A DNA stretch of 58,730 bases from Endozoicomonas acroporae. GTDB lineage: Bacteria > Pseudomonadota > Gammaproteobacteria > Pseudomonadales > Endozoicomonadaceae. Positions 27,501 to 39,100 of the stretch are shown one piece after another. The stretch is from assembly GCF_002864045.1 (NCBI RefSeq), contig NZ_PJPV01000005.1, forward strand, positions 1 to 58,730, given 5' to 3'. Both the position numbers and the translations under genes were made by a program. Numbering within the stretch: the first letter of the stretch is position 1; each line of letters opens with the position of its first letter. Below the pieces are notes generated by a model. It was given only the letters and a program-made list of their open reading frames with translations. It was not told where the DNA came from and ran no database searches.

Positions 27501-27998
27501 ACGAGCGTCTTCTTTTTTCTCTTTATGCAAAAAGCGCCCCATTAACCTGGTTAAATCCTTGCACTGCCCGGGGCTTACCACGACATCCATCTGCCAGCTA
27601 TTGAGAAAGTCTTCATCCCTGAGAGCTGGCACCTGAGCTACTGAAGCCTGCATTTCTGAAACCATGGGCTGGCGAAACGCCCTGACAAATACGCCCGTTA
27701 CCGCCGGCAGACCGGATATATCTTTACTGACAATGGATAAAAAACCGATAGCCTGATTAATCAGCGCTGCGCGTAAGTTGCCAATATCATGATCAGGGGG
27801 AGTAATAACACTCTGAATTTTATCAGCAGGCGGTAAAGCCGTAACCTGCCTGTCATGCAGAGTTCCGGAATCATCCATTGCACCAGAATTACTGGCACCA
27901 CCCACGATATTGACGCCCAATGTCTCATAAGTATCTTCCGGCAGGGTTTGTGGGCCAGCAGAGTAGCTGTGAACGGGGTTATTATTAGAGGGTTCCAT
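24585..27998 (-). CDS. Large orphan protein, 1137 residues
   Basis: No family is recognised. Residues 1-400 are low in charge and rich in Ser, Gly, Pro and Gln, with short conserved-looking blocks (YLFNGEEFFSIRLLTLDAPVN). Residues about 430-475 are strongly basic (GRRQRRG, ARKKGSARGLRARG) and could bind nucleic acid or act as a nuclear localisation signal. Residues 480-800 are mostly helical. A highly charged segment near 805-870 (ARMRMQQKE, EQPEEQNEEQSEK) looks like coiled coil. The C-terminal 250 residues are helical again. It lies between the translation operon and the type I secretion genes with no operon partner. Size, low-complexity linkers and mosaic layout resemble secreted effector-like proteins of symbionts; function unknown. 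Confidence 0.7.
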   Translation of the reverse strand: MEPSNNNPVHSYSAGPQTLPEDTYETLGVNIVGGASNSGAMDDSGTLHDRQVTALPPADKIQSVITPPDHDIGNLRAALINQAIGFLSIVSKDISGLPAVTGVFVRAFRQPMVSEMQASVAQVPALRDEDFLNSWQMDVVVSPGQCKDLTRLMGRFLHKEKKEDARVSSFSGAGTLQEEKFHYLFNGEEFFSIRLLTLDAPVNLNIGDHTYQPPEGKPVTLRISTEAWGAWLNQQFAGLVNNPYAYNIIETEFQSQAITDEEAWCLCPEIQQWIYSQQPVYLHPAVFYAYCAANMVQPVYSPLATDWQPQYCPGTPHVPTVSFSQPFEINVPGDLEVSAISSVMQPGEQGVVEDQTGNLAPSSTGETVTPVALRSGPAHLVLNNDDSLTKDTDAIQDLGFSLIADILPSFEPAGAGIAHQGSKVEQSEANNESSGDSKSRGRRQRRGVNAPERTKNARKKGSARGLRARGSDRYGFAAAIQALTKVTNVVADEQRARLEKLSVPDEVISGLNNLISTEKSAELVRHPFRRSPFLGRAQCYYVKQPEEGFNYSYEGLAGIIEKIVHELCDSLKQSECSVASQNEVRAIIAALMLKYLVYMTKEKNQMSALLFKLTDMIEHDCRIIAHYEAGTGSPILKLLPQTFLVVLTSVELEKITLPVNLQQRLVSTLATIMSASNHHGCYDISASIISSLHRLPIDLPLQDLNWQEVNNLAIQIQETFGYLHKLMDFPGALRVNRLTVARAVMDLRDGLHALQKKGKDSRSLSWFSPAPAKQDRIAMAARSAEKILGDDELSFKKACRELVRAKRMAQEDIRRKQLEARMRMQQKESHPLEKPGRDIEQPEEQNEEQSEKSRYCLVTAPIRETAADAIKLELSPWEQKLAVAVSLYKDGQLAEAEASRASALKACKDKIDRACVWADCGNALLEPYHDLLARVVTVTAKVTPVKRQLDLIAQHIPDDVVKKSGDAKNWLSKSKCKIPNEASLLSLAISLPSQDEMNSLLKALRSTVEMYEKAVELMNDCSVLQLRDTGDFILHIMESDLNSLFDQQDDLLSIRKVVASVMTARSELMKKLGFYAPRSGSSASTEAAITYQKSVYTQLRERLSREAAQFDVNEADLTKWGNLMERIGQLRIKSSEV

Positions 27999-28131
27999 CC
28001 GGTTATATCTCCTGAATCATGAACTGATTACAGTTTGAGTACCATAAAATGGGTTTAGTTCCTTTTTATATCTGAAGATAAATATGTCAGTAAAACTAAC
28101 GTTCTTGTTAGTGACTGAACTGATCTCTGTT

Positions 28132-29469
28132 CTATGTTCCAAAACTTCTCAGCAAAGGCCTTATAAAATACTCAAGCACACTTTTGTTCCCCGTCACAAT
28201 ATCGGTTACCCCTGTCATGCCAGGAATCAACAGCAAGGAGCTATTATTACCCGACAGCACTATTCGAACCCGGTAATACGGCAGCCCTTTTTCATCCTCC
28301 AGCGTGTCAACACTGATCGTATCCACAGTTCCTTTCAAACTTCCGAAGGTGGCAAATTCATAAGCCGTTAACTTAATCAGAGCCATTTGCCCTGACTGCA
28401 GGAAGGCAATATCCGCCGGTTGAATGCGGGCTTCAAAAATAAGAGGGTCTTCTGCCGGTACAATCTCAACGACAGTGCTTCCTGGTTGAATAACACTGCC
28501 TTCTGTATGTACCTTTACCGTTTTGACTAACCCATCCACTGGTGCATACAACGCCGCCTTGCGAACCCGATCTTCCAGGCCTGCCTGCCCCTCCAGTAGT
28601 TTGCCGGAACGATCCCGTGTATCCTGCAGCTCTTTTTGTAAGTCTGCCCGGTAACGAATCACCAGATCATTACGACGCCCGATGGCCTCCTCCAATGCAG
28701 ACTCAAGACGAGCAACCATCAACCGGGCATTGGTCAGATCCCCCTGAAGTTCATTTGCCCTTCGCTCAAGGTTAATAATCTCTACGCGGGTAATAACGCC
28801 ATCATCCGTGAGCGGTTTCTTCAGTAATAACTCCTCATTGGCAAGCTGCAAGCTTCTGGTCAGCGTTTTTACTTTTTCCTTTAGTTCATTCAGTTCATGC
28901 TGCTTCTGAATCACTTGCTGGTCGAGAATAGTAACCTGACTGTTCAGTGCCGCCATTCGTTCATTCATCAGTGCTTTTTGTTGCAGTGCCTGTTCAGGAA
29001 AATGTTTTTGAAAGTGTTCCGGGAAGTTGATGTCACGTTGTTCATCAGACCATAAACCACTTAGCATCCCTGCCAGTGCCGATAATTCTGATTCCAGCCT
29101 GGCCACAGAGCCCTGCAGGCTTTCCAACTCAGATTCATTCACCCGAAAGGAAGATTGATAGCGCGTTTCATCAATCTGCAAGAGCAAATCCCCGGCATGG
29201 ACAAACTCACCTTCCCTGACATGGACAGATTTCAGGGTGCCACCATCCAGACTCTGAACCTCCTGAACTCGACTGGAAGGAATAACTCGCCCATAGCCTG
29301 AGACGGTCTCATCCATCATAGCCAGACAACTCCAGGCAACTAATGAAGCAACAAAAAAAACCATCACCCAGATAAACCAGCGTGAAGTGACGGTAATGTC
29401 CATCAGCTGAGCCTGCTGCCGGTTACTGGCGGTTAACTGCAACCATTCCGACCATGATTTTGCTTTCAT
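28132..29469 (-). CDS. Type I secretion periplasmic adaptor (HlyD/LapC family)
   Basis: The 445-residue membrane fusion protein links the inner-membrane ABC transporter to the outer-membrane channel. Residues about 31-52 form the single membrane anchor. These are followed by a lipoyl/barrel half (VQSLDGGTLKSVHVREGEFVHAGDLLLQID), a long coiled-coil hairpin (about 105-285), the second half (APVDGLVKTVKVHTEGSVIQPG) and a C-terminal beta-barrel. The N-terminal part looks complete. The start ATG overlaps the stop of the ABC gene by four bases (atga), indicating translational coupling. Partner of the transporter at 29466-31562; the probable cargo is the adhesin at 33124-43818. Confidence 0.95.
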   Translation of the reverse strand: MKAKSWSEWLQLTASNRQQAQLMDITVTSRWFIWVMVFFVASLVAWSCLAMMDETVSGYGRVIPSSRVQEVQSLDGGTLKSVHVREGEFVHAGDLLLQIDETRYQSSFRVNESELESLQGSVARLESELSALAGMLSGLWSDEQRDINFPEHFQKHFPEQALQQKALMNERMAALNSQVTILDQQVIQKQHELNELKEKVKTLTRSLQLANEELLLKKPLTDDGVITRVEIINLERRANELQGDLTNARLMVARLESALEEAIGRRNDLVIRYRADLQKELQDTRDRSGKLLEGQAGLEDRVRKAALYAPVDGLVKTVKVHTEGSVIQPGSTVVEIVPAEDPLIFEARIQPADIAFLQSGQMALIKLTAYEFATFGSLKGTVDTISVDTLEDEKGLPYYRVRIVLSGNNSSLLLIPGMTGVTDIVTGNKSVLEYFIRPLLRSFGT

Positions 29470-31562
29470 GCCTGAGGTTCTCTGATTTGAACAGGCTGAT
29501 CAGATACCAGTTTGCCGCCGTCCAGCATAATGACCCGATCAACCACCGACAACAGACTGCTTCTATGGGTGATGATAATCAGAGTTACATTTTTCATTAA
29601 GCCCTTGAGTGTCTTCTGAACCCGGGCATCCATCAGGCTATCCATATGAGCAGAAGGCTCATCAAGAATCAGGATATCCGGTTTGGATAGCATGGCACGG
29701 GCTAATGCAACGGCTCGCCGTTGACCACCAGAGAGTTGTCGTCCACCTTCGCCCACGGGGTATTCCAGGGCAGCCAAAGAGTCGCCGGTGAAGAGTGTCA
29801 CACCGCAGTCTCTCGCAGTGGTCAGCAGATCTTCCCCGGAGAAACTGGAAGCCCCCATTGTGATGTTATCCATCACTGAACCATGAAATAGCCAGGGATC
29901 CTGGGCCAGAAAGCCTATTTTCGCTCTCAGGGTTGCCGGATGAATATCCTCCTGGGCAATGCTGTCCAGAAATACCTGTCCCTGGTCGGGTTGGTAGAGC
30001 GCCCCCAGAATACGGGCAAGCGTTGATTTCCCCGAGCCAGAGCGCCCCACCACAGCCACCTTCTCACCACTGTTGATGAACACGGATACATCAGAAAGCG
30101 CAGGAATGACACTATCAGGGTAAGAAAACGACAGCTGTTTTAACTCTAGATTGCCATGAATTTTTTTAACCCGGCGATAGGCCATTTGCTTACCCTGCTC
30201 GTCAGGTGCTCGCATCAACTGGTTTATCACCATAAAAGCACTGCGAGCCTGGTAATATCGTGTACCCAACAGGGCCAGTTGCATAAAAGGCGCTATCGCC
30301 CTGCCAGAAAGCATCATAACGGCTATCAATGCGCCCATATTCATTGCGCCAGAGCTGATGAAGATCACGCCGAAATAAACAATGGCAACAGTTGCCAATT
30401 GCTGCAGCCAGGTAGCCAGCGCAGTAACATTGCCGGTCATTGCCCGGGTTTTAAGCCCCCAGGTTGCCATATGCCCGGTTGCCTGCTCCCAGCGTTGCTG
30501 AAAACGACTCTGTGCACCGGCAAGCCGCAAGCTTTCAAGGCCGTTAATACTTTCCACAAGATCCCCATGCTTTCGGGCCGAAAGTCGTTCACTCTCTTCG
30601 ATACTCTGACGGAGCCGGGGCTGGACTGCGGCACTGATAAACGACATAACAACAATAACCAGCAGGGGAATCCACACCAGTTGACCACCCATAAGCCCGA
30701 TAACCACCAGAAACAGAATGGCAAATGGTAAGTCGACCATGGCTGTTAGCGTAGTGGAGGTGATAAACTCCCGAATAGCCTCAAAGTCCTGAATTTGCCG
30801 TGCAAATGAGCCTGTGGCCGCAGGAATAAACGACAGTCGAATTCCCATAATTTTGGCAAACAGCTGACTGGATATCAGCAGGTCGGATTTTTTCGCAGCT
30901 ATATCAATAAACCGGGTGCGCAGCTGTCGGCAGATCAATTCGAAAGAAATGACAACCACCACACCGATGGTCAGTGTATTCAGCGTGGTCAGTGCCATAC
31001 CGGGAATCACCCGGTCATAGATCAGACGAACAAACAGTGGCACCGCCAGGGCAAAAACATTGATCAGCAGAGACGCTAACAACACTTCCCGATAAATACG
31101 ACGACATTCCAGTAACGAACCCCAGAACCAGTGATCTCGCCAGTCCGGTGGATAGTCCGGATCACGATCATCCTCAAACCTGGCGCGACTGAAAAAAACA
31201 ATGCGGCTGTCAATACTCTGGAGAAAGTCGTCAGGATGCAGACGCTCAGCGGTCATACCAAGTTTCGGTTGACGGAACTCAACATACTCTTTGGTAATCT
31301 GCACCACAACGACGGGTGACTGTGCCAACCAGACAATACAGGGAAGGCACGAAGGTGGACAGTTTTCTTCCAGTGATCCATGGGATACCAGCGACCTGGT
31401 AAACAACGTAAGCCCTGCATTCACGGCAGCCCGCTCCAGATATTCTTCTGGAAACTTGTCCGGTTGAACGGGCAACCCCGTCAGTACACTTTCTGCAATG
31501 ACCCTGATTCCATGAAACCTGGCAATCCAGATCAAGCTGGTCAGTAAAGGGCTTTGCGCCAT
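29466..31562 (-). CDS. Type I secretion ABC transporter (LapB/HlyB family)
   Basis: The protein has 698 residues. The N-terminal 130 residues form a C39-like domain without the catalytic cysteine (the HGIRV position lacks the usual C before it), as in RTX exporters that do not cleave a leader. Membrane segments run from about 155 to 430. The nucleotide-binding domain carries Walker A (GRSGSGKST), signature LSGGQRRAVALARA, Walker B (ILILDEPSAHMD) and the H-loop histidine (ITHRSS). It uses ATP to export unfolded substrates in one step from the cytoplasm. It overlaps hlyD-type gene 28132-29469 and is divergent from the outer-membrane factor gene across a 227-bp gap that should contain promoters for both directions. 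Confidence 0.95.
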   Translation of the reverse strand: MAQSPLLTSLIWIARFHGIRVIAESVLTGLPVQPDKFPEEYLERAAVNAGLTLFTRSLVSHGSLEENCPPSCLPCIVWLAQSPVVVVQITKEYVEFRQPKLGMTAERLHPDDFLQSIDSRIVFFSRARFEDDRDPDYPPDWRDHWFWGSLLECRRIYREVLLASLLINVFALAVPLFVRLIYDRVIPGMALTTLNTLTIGVVVVISFELICRQLRTRFIDIAAKKSDLLISSQLFAKIMGIRLSFIPAATGSFARQIQDFEAIREFITSTTLTAMVDLPFAILFLVVIGLMGGQLVWIPLLVIVVMSFISAAVQPRLRQSIEESERLSARKHGDLVESINGLESLRLAGAQSRFQQRWEQATGHMATWGLKTRAMTGNVTALATWLQQLATVAIVYFGVIFISSGAMNMGALIAVMMLSGRAIAPFMQLALLGTRYYQARSAFMVINQLMRAPDEQGKQMAYRRVKKIHGNLELKQLSFSYPDSVIPALSDVSVFINSGEKVAVVGRSGSGKSTLARILGALYQPDQGQVFLDSIAQEDIHPATLRAKIGFLAQDPWLFHGSVMDNITMGASSFSGEDLLTTARDCGVTLFTGDSLAALEYPVGEGGRQLSGGQRRAVALARAMLSKPDILILDEPSAHMDSLMDARVQKTLKGLMKNVTLIIITHRSSLLSVVDRVIMLDGGKLVSDQPVQIREPQA

Positions 31563-31789
31563 TGCAACTCCATCCAGAGACAGGTTCTGTATTAAGCAAA
31601 ACAGAGCCTAGAGTAGAAATGCCTCCCCCGCCATTCTCAGCCCGGCACAAAAAAATCATCTATTCTTACTCAGAGTTTTTATCCTTGGTTCTTGTCAGTT
31701 GTTAATTGTCAGGTAGTTCACCTTGTTTGCCTGAACCTCACTGCCCCCGCTACGGGAAAGATCATCCCCGGAACATTTTCAACACGGTT

Positions 31790-33127
31790 ATGAGTATGAA
31801 GCGTCCTGCCGGTATTCATCATCTGCGCTTCTGGCTGCCTGTGCTGATGGTTGCTGCTAACATCCCGTCAACAAGTGGGCAAAGTTTGGCAGAAGCCGTC
31901 TCTACTGCACTGATGACGAGCCCGGAGCTGCACCTGGCCATGCAAAAAGTGCAGACCCGCGTTCATGAGCAAAGCATTGCCAAATCGGGATTCCTGCCAA
32001 CATTGCATGTGCATGGAGGCTCTGGCTATGAATGGACCTCCAACCCGGCAACCCGTGCCGGTGGGCCTGACAGTGATGACCGACTTCATCGGTATGAGTC
32101 CTCTATCGCGCTTCGCCAGGTGCTTTTTGCCGGTTTTTCCACAATACACGACAGTAATAGATCTGAAGCCAGCACACGCTCTGCACAGTACCGACTGATA
32201 ACCACCGCTTCCGAGATGGCACTCAAAGTCACCCAGACCTATCTGACTGTGATCATGATGGAAAGGGCATTGGCCATGTCCGAGCAAAACCTGAAGATTC
32301 ACCAGGATATCTACTACAACATTTTCAAACGTTCTGAGTCCGGTGTGCAGAGCACTGCAGACCTCAGTCTTGTCAGTGGCCGACTGGCGAGGGCCCAGTC
32401 CAATACCATTGCTGCTGACAACAATTTGCAGGATGCCCGTTGCCAGTTTGCCCGGCTGGTGGGAGTCCCAACCAGCAATCTTCACGAACCTGTGCCTGAT
32501 TTTGACCGACTGCCAGACACTATGGAGCAGGCAGTACTACTGGCTGGCAAAAACTATCCATTACTCAAATCAGCGCTTCAGGACAATAACGCTGCAGAGA
32601 GTGAGTACATGGCCAGCAAGGGACGCTTCTACCCGGAAATCTCCTTTGAGGCAACCCGGTCATGGCACTACAACACGAATGGCGTGATCGGGCGTGATGA
32701 TGATTACAGCCTGATGTTCCATGCCCGCTACAACCTGTTTAATGGTGGTGCTGATTCCGGGCGTATCAAGGCATCCCTCAGCCGCTGGAATGAAGCGAAA
32801 GATATATACCACCAGGCATTGCTGGATACCCAGCAAGAAGCCCGTCTCGCATGGGAAGCCCATACTCAGCTGAACAGACAAATTCCGCAATTACAGAAAC
32901 ACGTCGCCTACAGCCTGGATATGGTATCTGCCTACCGGAGACAATTTGCTTTTGGAGAACGGTCGTTACTGGATGTATTGAACGCAGAGAATGAAAGCCT
33001 TGAAGCAGAACTGGCATGGAACCGGGCATGGGCTGCACAGCTCGATGCCTTCTACCGGCTGCTTCATATTACCGGCCGACTGCTTGAGTCGCTGAGACTG
33101 ACGCTGCCGCCGGGTGCCACACCATGA
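31790..33127 (+). CDS. TolC-family outer-membrane factor of the type I system
   Basis: The frame opens at a TTG at 31706, but ATG 31790 (445 residues) gives a proper signal peptide: Lys-Arg, then a hydrophobic FWLPVLMVAAN core and a small-residue cut region before QSLAEAV. Two outer-membrane efflux repeats follow (SLAEAVSTALMTSPELH... and later DNNAAESEYMASKGRFYPEIS...), as in LapE/TolC. The trimer would form the channel-tunnel across periplasm and outer membrane. Its stop overlaps the start of the giant adhesin gene by four bases (atga), so channel and cargo are translated together. Confidence 0.93.
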   Translation: MSMKRPAGIHHLRFWLPVLMVAANIPSTSGQSLAEAVSTALMTSPELHLAMQKVQTRVHEQSIAKSGFLPTLHVHGGSGYEWTSNPATRAGGPDSDDRLHRYESSIALRQVLFAGFSTIHDSNRSEASTRSAQYRLITTASEMALKVTQTYLTVIMMERALAMSEQNLKIHQDIYYNIFKRSESGVQSTADLSLVSGRLARAQSNTIAADNNLQDARCQFARLVGVPTSNLHEPVPDFDRLPDTMEQAVLLAGKNYPLLKSALQDNNAAESEYMASKGRFYPEISFEATRSWHYNTNGVIGRDDDYSLMFHARYNLFNGGADSGRIKASLSRWNEAKDIYHQALLDTQQEARLAWEAHTQLNRQIPQLQKHVAYSLDMVSAYRRQFAFGERSLLDVLNAENESLEAELAWNRAWAAQLDAFYRLLHITGRLLESLRLTLPPGATP

Positions 33128-36100
33128 ATAAACTCGTGTTGCTGCGTAATGATGGCAGGATCATTAGCATTGTCGGCCATGCCTGGAAGCTGTTGTCAGG
33201 CCAACGTCGTCAGTTGCTGGCAGAAGGAGAACGGCTGACTGCTGGTGAGCTGATTGAGCTTGAAGGCAACGCAGATATCCTGATTCATCCTATAGCTGCC
33301 GGTGCTTTATCCGTCAGTGAGCTAATCAACGCCAATGATTATCTGTTGTCAGACACGCCATCAATCACGTTGGCTGGCGATAACATAAGGGACGCAAACG
33401 AAAAGACCGCCGATGAAGGACTGATGACTCCCACCATCATTCCCCTGTATACGCCGACAATCACACCCGATGCAGGCATTGGAACGAGGCCGGATCATCT
33501 GCCGGAGATCACGGAAACGTTGCATGAGGGCGACAGTGACCAGACCACTATGGATAGCCTGGCACTGATTACCATTAATACACCAATCACCCCGGATAAT
33601 ATCGTCAACGACCGGGAGTCCCGGGCGCTGACCATCGCTGGCCGGGTGGTGAATGTCGAGCCACTGTGCCCGGTTACCTTGACCCTGACGGATAAGGTCG
33701 GCCATCAATTGCAGCTGAAAACAACGGTGAACAGCCATGGCAGCAGCTGGCAAATTGAAGCACCGGATCTTACCGGGAGAGGGTTATTCAATGGCCCCAT
33801 TACCATAACAGCAGAAACCAGCGATCTAGCTGGTAATATTGCCAGAGACAGCACGACGTTTCTGCTGGATACCGTCACCGAAATCACCCTTGAGCTAGCT
33901 CCCCAGAGTGACTCCTGTTACGGCAAGGCAGCCGATACGGACGACAATCCTACCAGCGATAACACACCGGTGATGACCGGTACCGGTGAAGTCAACGGTA
34001 CGATAGCACTTTTTGCTGATGGCCAACCACTGAAGAGTGGCATTCCGGTTGCCAACAACGGAACCTGGTCTGCACAAATTACCCATCCCTTGTCTGATGG
34101 TTCCCATACTGTGACAGCGCAAATTACCGATATGGCCGGTAATACCGCCACTGCTGAGTTGCTACTGTCCATTGATACCGAAGCAGGTATCTGGATCAAC
34201 GATATCGACACCTGCGGCATCTATTCCTTTGATACACCCATAACCGGTGAGACCACAGGTATTGACAATGGACAGCCGGTTACTGTTTTTTTTGGCCCCG
34301 GCTTATTTCAAAACAGGATAACGACCGAAGTCTCAAGCAAGGTCCCGGTAGAGGATAACCACTGGAGCCATCCCCCTTTTATGGCACCTATAACCGGAGG
34401 AGCCAATTACCAGGTTCTGGCATCCGTTGCAGACTGTACCTGCACCATCGCCACCGATCATCTGATGCCCCTCGGTAACCCTTCGGACATCAACATTCAG
34501 GAAAGCGTTGATCTGGGAGCCAGCAAGAACATAGATCCCATTTCAGCCAGCGGCACAGTACTCTCTATCGAGCCCGGTTACCTTACCGATCTACCCGACA
34601 ATATCAGCATTATTGACAACGGCTCCAGCTTTCCGGCCAGCTGGCAGATCACCAGCCACAAAACGTTGACTGCCGTCTACCATGATGGGACATCAACCCA
34701 GACAGCCCTCACGTTTACCCTGCCGGACTCAGGCACAGGCCTGGCCACTTTACAGGTTGACCGTCCCTTTTTTCATCCGGGTGGCAATAACGAACTCGGC
34801 TTTACCCTGCCCTATCAGAAAAGCCTTTACTCACCAACCTATCAAAGAACCCATTACTCCAAGGCAGGATTGAGAGTCACCATCACGGATGATGTGCCAA
34901 CCCTGGTGGATCATACGCCAGTTCTTGTGCAGGAAGGCACTACAGCAATGTGGAGTGAGCATAACGGCAAATTATTTACCCCTGTACAAGCCGGAAGCGA
35001 TGGTGGTCTGCTCACGGCCATCAATGGCACTCCGTTAACCAGTGGCCATAACCTCAGCGGTGACATAGCGGATTTTTACCCATTCCCCGGTCAATACGGC
35101 ACCCTGTATGTCAATCCCGATGGCACCTGGAAATATACTGCAACACCTGACCAGTTTCATACCACCGACAGTACACTGACAGAGACGTTTACCTTTACCG
35201 TTACTGACACGGATGGGGACAGCAATAGTGCCACCATCTGCTTTACGGTTCTGGATGGCACAGCACTGAGCTTTTCAAACGACACGGTCAGTACCATGTC
35301 AATCGACCAGGAGTGTGACCAGCCCGGCCCCATTCCGGATTACGGACAGATTACCGTTTTGAAAGGTTCCGACCCCCTGCTACCGAACCAATTGCAGTTT
35401 GATATTAATGCAACCACAGAGCAGCTTCACAACGCCCTGGCCAGTCGGCTGCCCACGAGTGATGGAGAAAATCTGGATCTTGATAACCTGTATCCCGGAC
35501 CGGGAAACCAGAGTCTGGTGCTAAAAACACTGTCCGACAAAAAAGAAGTGCTCAGCATTCAACTGGGCAATATCAGCACCGACACCTCCGGCAACCTGTC
35601 TGCCAACCTGGTGGTTCAACAGCTGGCCAACCTGGATGTCACAGAACCTGAGCCGGCGATAATACCCCTGGTACTCACCGCCAGCGATCATGACCTCAAT
35701 ACCATCAGCCATACCGTAACGCTGGCGGTGATTGATGGTGGCGTTACCCTGAGGGATGATCATATCGAGGTCACTGAAGGTCAAACGGTGACCGGTAATC
35801 TGCTGGACAATGATGTGCAATGTCTTGAGACTCTCACCATCACCAAGGTCTCCCTTGACCGGTTTTATCTGGATAAAAACACCACAACAAAAACCGGGCA
35901 GGTGTTCGATTTCCAAACCGACACCAGCATTGAAACCCTGTACGGCACGCTCACCGTTAAACCGGATGGCAATTACACCTACACGGCCCTGGACTCTCTG
36001 TATCATCCTGGCCAGCAACCCCTGCCTCAGGAGTTTACCTACACTGTCACCGACAGCAGTGGCGATACCGCTCATGCGGCTGTTTCTGTCAGAATTAAAG

Positions 36101-39100
36101 ATGGCCCGCCCGCCACGGGAAATGAGCAGATCAACCTGACCTTTACCGAAAACAACCTGACCACGTCTCCCCGTTATCCCGAGTATTACGCTGGCACTAT
36201 TGCCACCCTGCATGGCGATGGCTCTGATGCCATCGCCCCCCAGAGCCTGAGATTCACTGCAGATCCTGACAACCTGAACGGTATCCTGACCTCACTGGGC
36301 ACTCCGGTCAGCTTCACGTCAGCTGGTAATCAGCTTCGGGGCAGTGTTATCGAGAATGGGCAAAACATCGATATCCTCACTCTGTCACTGTCGGCTGTTA
36401 ACAAAAACAACAAAAATCTAATGGTCAGGGTTAATGGTGAGCTGGCTCGTCCCCTGGATCACCTGGCCGGTACCGTCGGCAATAATTCAGTCATGGTGAA
36501 TGGCGAGCGGATTATCCTTTCCCTGCCCTTTACCTTTGACGATATTGACGGCACACCGGCAGTTACAGAGAGTAAGGTTAAGGCGACCATTATTGACGGT
36601 GTATCCCCGGTATTAAGCAATCCCTCGAGGGTCAACATCAATGAAGTAAACCTGCCGGTCACCGCCACCGGGACAATTACAGCCACCCCGAAGTCCGACC
36701 AGATCGTACCAGACAGCTGGCGATTTTCAGCCATCCAGCCCGGACTGGATGGATTGTTCGCCAACCAACAGCCACTGATCTGGAAAGCCCAGGGGCCAAC
36801 CCTTTCCCTGTACTGGCCTGCCCAGCCGGAATCCCCGGTACTCACCGTGACGCTGGATGATCACCCACTCCCCGCACTGTCGGCCTCACTGCACTACACA
36901 GTAAAACTCTACCATCCCATGGATCAGGATAAGGGCAGCTGGCCCTTAGCCATCGCGGTGGCCATCACGGATTCAGACGGTGATACCACGGAAAAACAGA
37001 TTCCGGTTCAGATCAATGATGTCAGTAGCAATCTGGAACTGAAGCTGGCGATAAATGACCTGGAAATGACCGAGCCCCTGTATCAAAGGACACCGGCCAG
37101 CGAGCGGATCAACGTCGACATCCGTGCCGATACCGATGCCGTGATCAAAGTCTGGTTTCTGCCCCCTGTCGTCGACAGCAGCGGCTTTGCCCTTGACGTC
37201 CTGGGCAACCAGTTGACAGCAGATGGTCTGCCCATTCGGTACTTCGGACCCACGGCAGGAGTCCGCTACCCTGAAACCTGGGAAGCCTGGTCCATTCAGG
37301 ATGGCAAACAAAAGGATCAAATTTTCAGTCTGACCACGATACAGCCTGATGGAAAGGTGATTTATGTGCCCTCAGGCACCTCAGTAACCGCCACCATTGG
37401 CATCACCTGGTATCATTACCTTGATCACCTGACGGCGACCGGACTGAACACCCCGATGCTGCCCGTCAGCTATACCCTGGAGGCCATAGATGCCGATGGC
37501 ACTACAACCCGTGACGTCCTGACCCTGTCACTGCTGGACGGTGAATACCCAACCCCCGGCAAGATCACCCAGCCACCGGCGACCACGGACATTAACAAAG
37601 GCAACGACACTTCCGTAACCGGTACCCTCCACTATATCCCGGGTTCTGACCGCCCCGTCCCCGTGTTTGATCGATTCATCATTGCCCAGGAGGTGGCCGG
37701 GTTCAGTTCCGATGGTAAGCCACTGACCGGTATTACTGTGTCTGGTCCGGACCAGTCAGTGCTGACCATCAGCCGGGCCAATGATAACCTGCCGGTTTTC
37801 CGTTTTTCAGTGAATGATCCACAACCGACTGCGGCCACTATTCAATTTGAACAGCTGGACAACCTCGATCACCCGCCGTCGCTTGCCAGCCAGAGCAACT
37901 CGATTACCCTGACCATACCTGTATTGATGAGCGACAGTGACAATAGCCTCAACAGCACACCCGTAAATTTTCTCTACACCGTCGTGGATACCGTACCTGT
38001 GGCCAACGGCAACTATTATTGGAAAAATAACCAGCCCATTGGGGAAGAAGGCCAGACTTTCAGTGATAATCTGCTAAGAAACGATTCCCTGAATGCCGAT
38101 GCCGATAATGCCAGGCTCACCGCCATCACCTACCAGAATATGGTCTATCCAGTCAGCCCAACCGGTAAAACCACCATTACCACGGATGCAGGCATACTGA
38201 CCGTTCAGAGCAATGGCAGATGGTGGTTCCCTTCCTATCCTCATATTAATCACAGTGCGGGACAGAACTTCACCCTGAAGATGTTCCACACCATTGTGGA
38301 TGGCGATGGTGATAACAGTTCGGCACCTTTCCAGATCACTATTGCTGACCGGGCTGCAACGTTCACCAGCGTCATCAATACCGAAGGCCCTGAAGACACG
38401 CAAACGCCTATTGCTCTCTCCTTTGCCATTGATCTTGGGGACCCGGACCGGCAGGAAACCCTGACCAGCCTATCGGTCAGCACCCGCGATCTTCAGGGAG
38501 GAACGCTGATCTGGAATGGCAAACTTCTCAGCGCCACGGGTGATACCGTACATATCCCCCTTGCCGCCATGAGCCGGAGTATGGTTTCCGGCAGCATCAT
38601 CCTGAGCGCTGTCAATCTTGGCTATCTGCCCGCAGCCGATGCGTCGGACTTTACCCTCCACAACCACCAGGTCACGCTCAACCTGAATGCCACCATCAGC
38701 AACAACCAGGGGCCGGTTCAAAGCCTGAGCACTCCGGTGGTTATTCATGTTAAAGGCGTAGCGGATCCCCCCACCTGGCCCGAACAGATACCTGTGGTCA
38801 CCGGCGAGGAGGATCAAAGTATTCCCCTTGGCAACAGCATAAAAGCCGGTCTTAAGGATAAGGATGGATCGGAAGTCCTTTCATACCAGATAATGCAATT
38901 ACCAGACAGCATGAAACTGTTGTGTCATGGGCAGGAAATTAATGCCGGGGCCACGCTTACGCCAGAGCAGTTTGGGCAGCTGGTTGTCCAGTCTGATGAA
39001 CATTGGAGCGGCAGACTGGAAATAAAGGTGGATGCCATCGCTACCGAACAAGGTTATTTTGCTGTTGCTATTGCACGATCACCGGCAACGATTATTGTCA

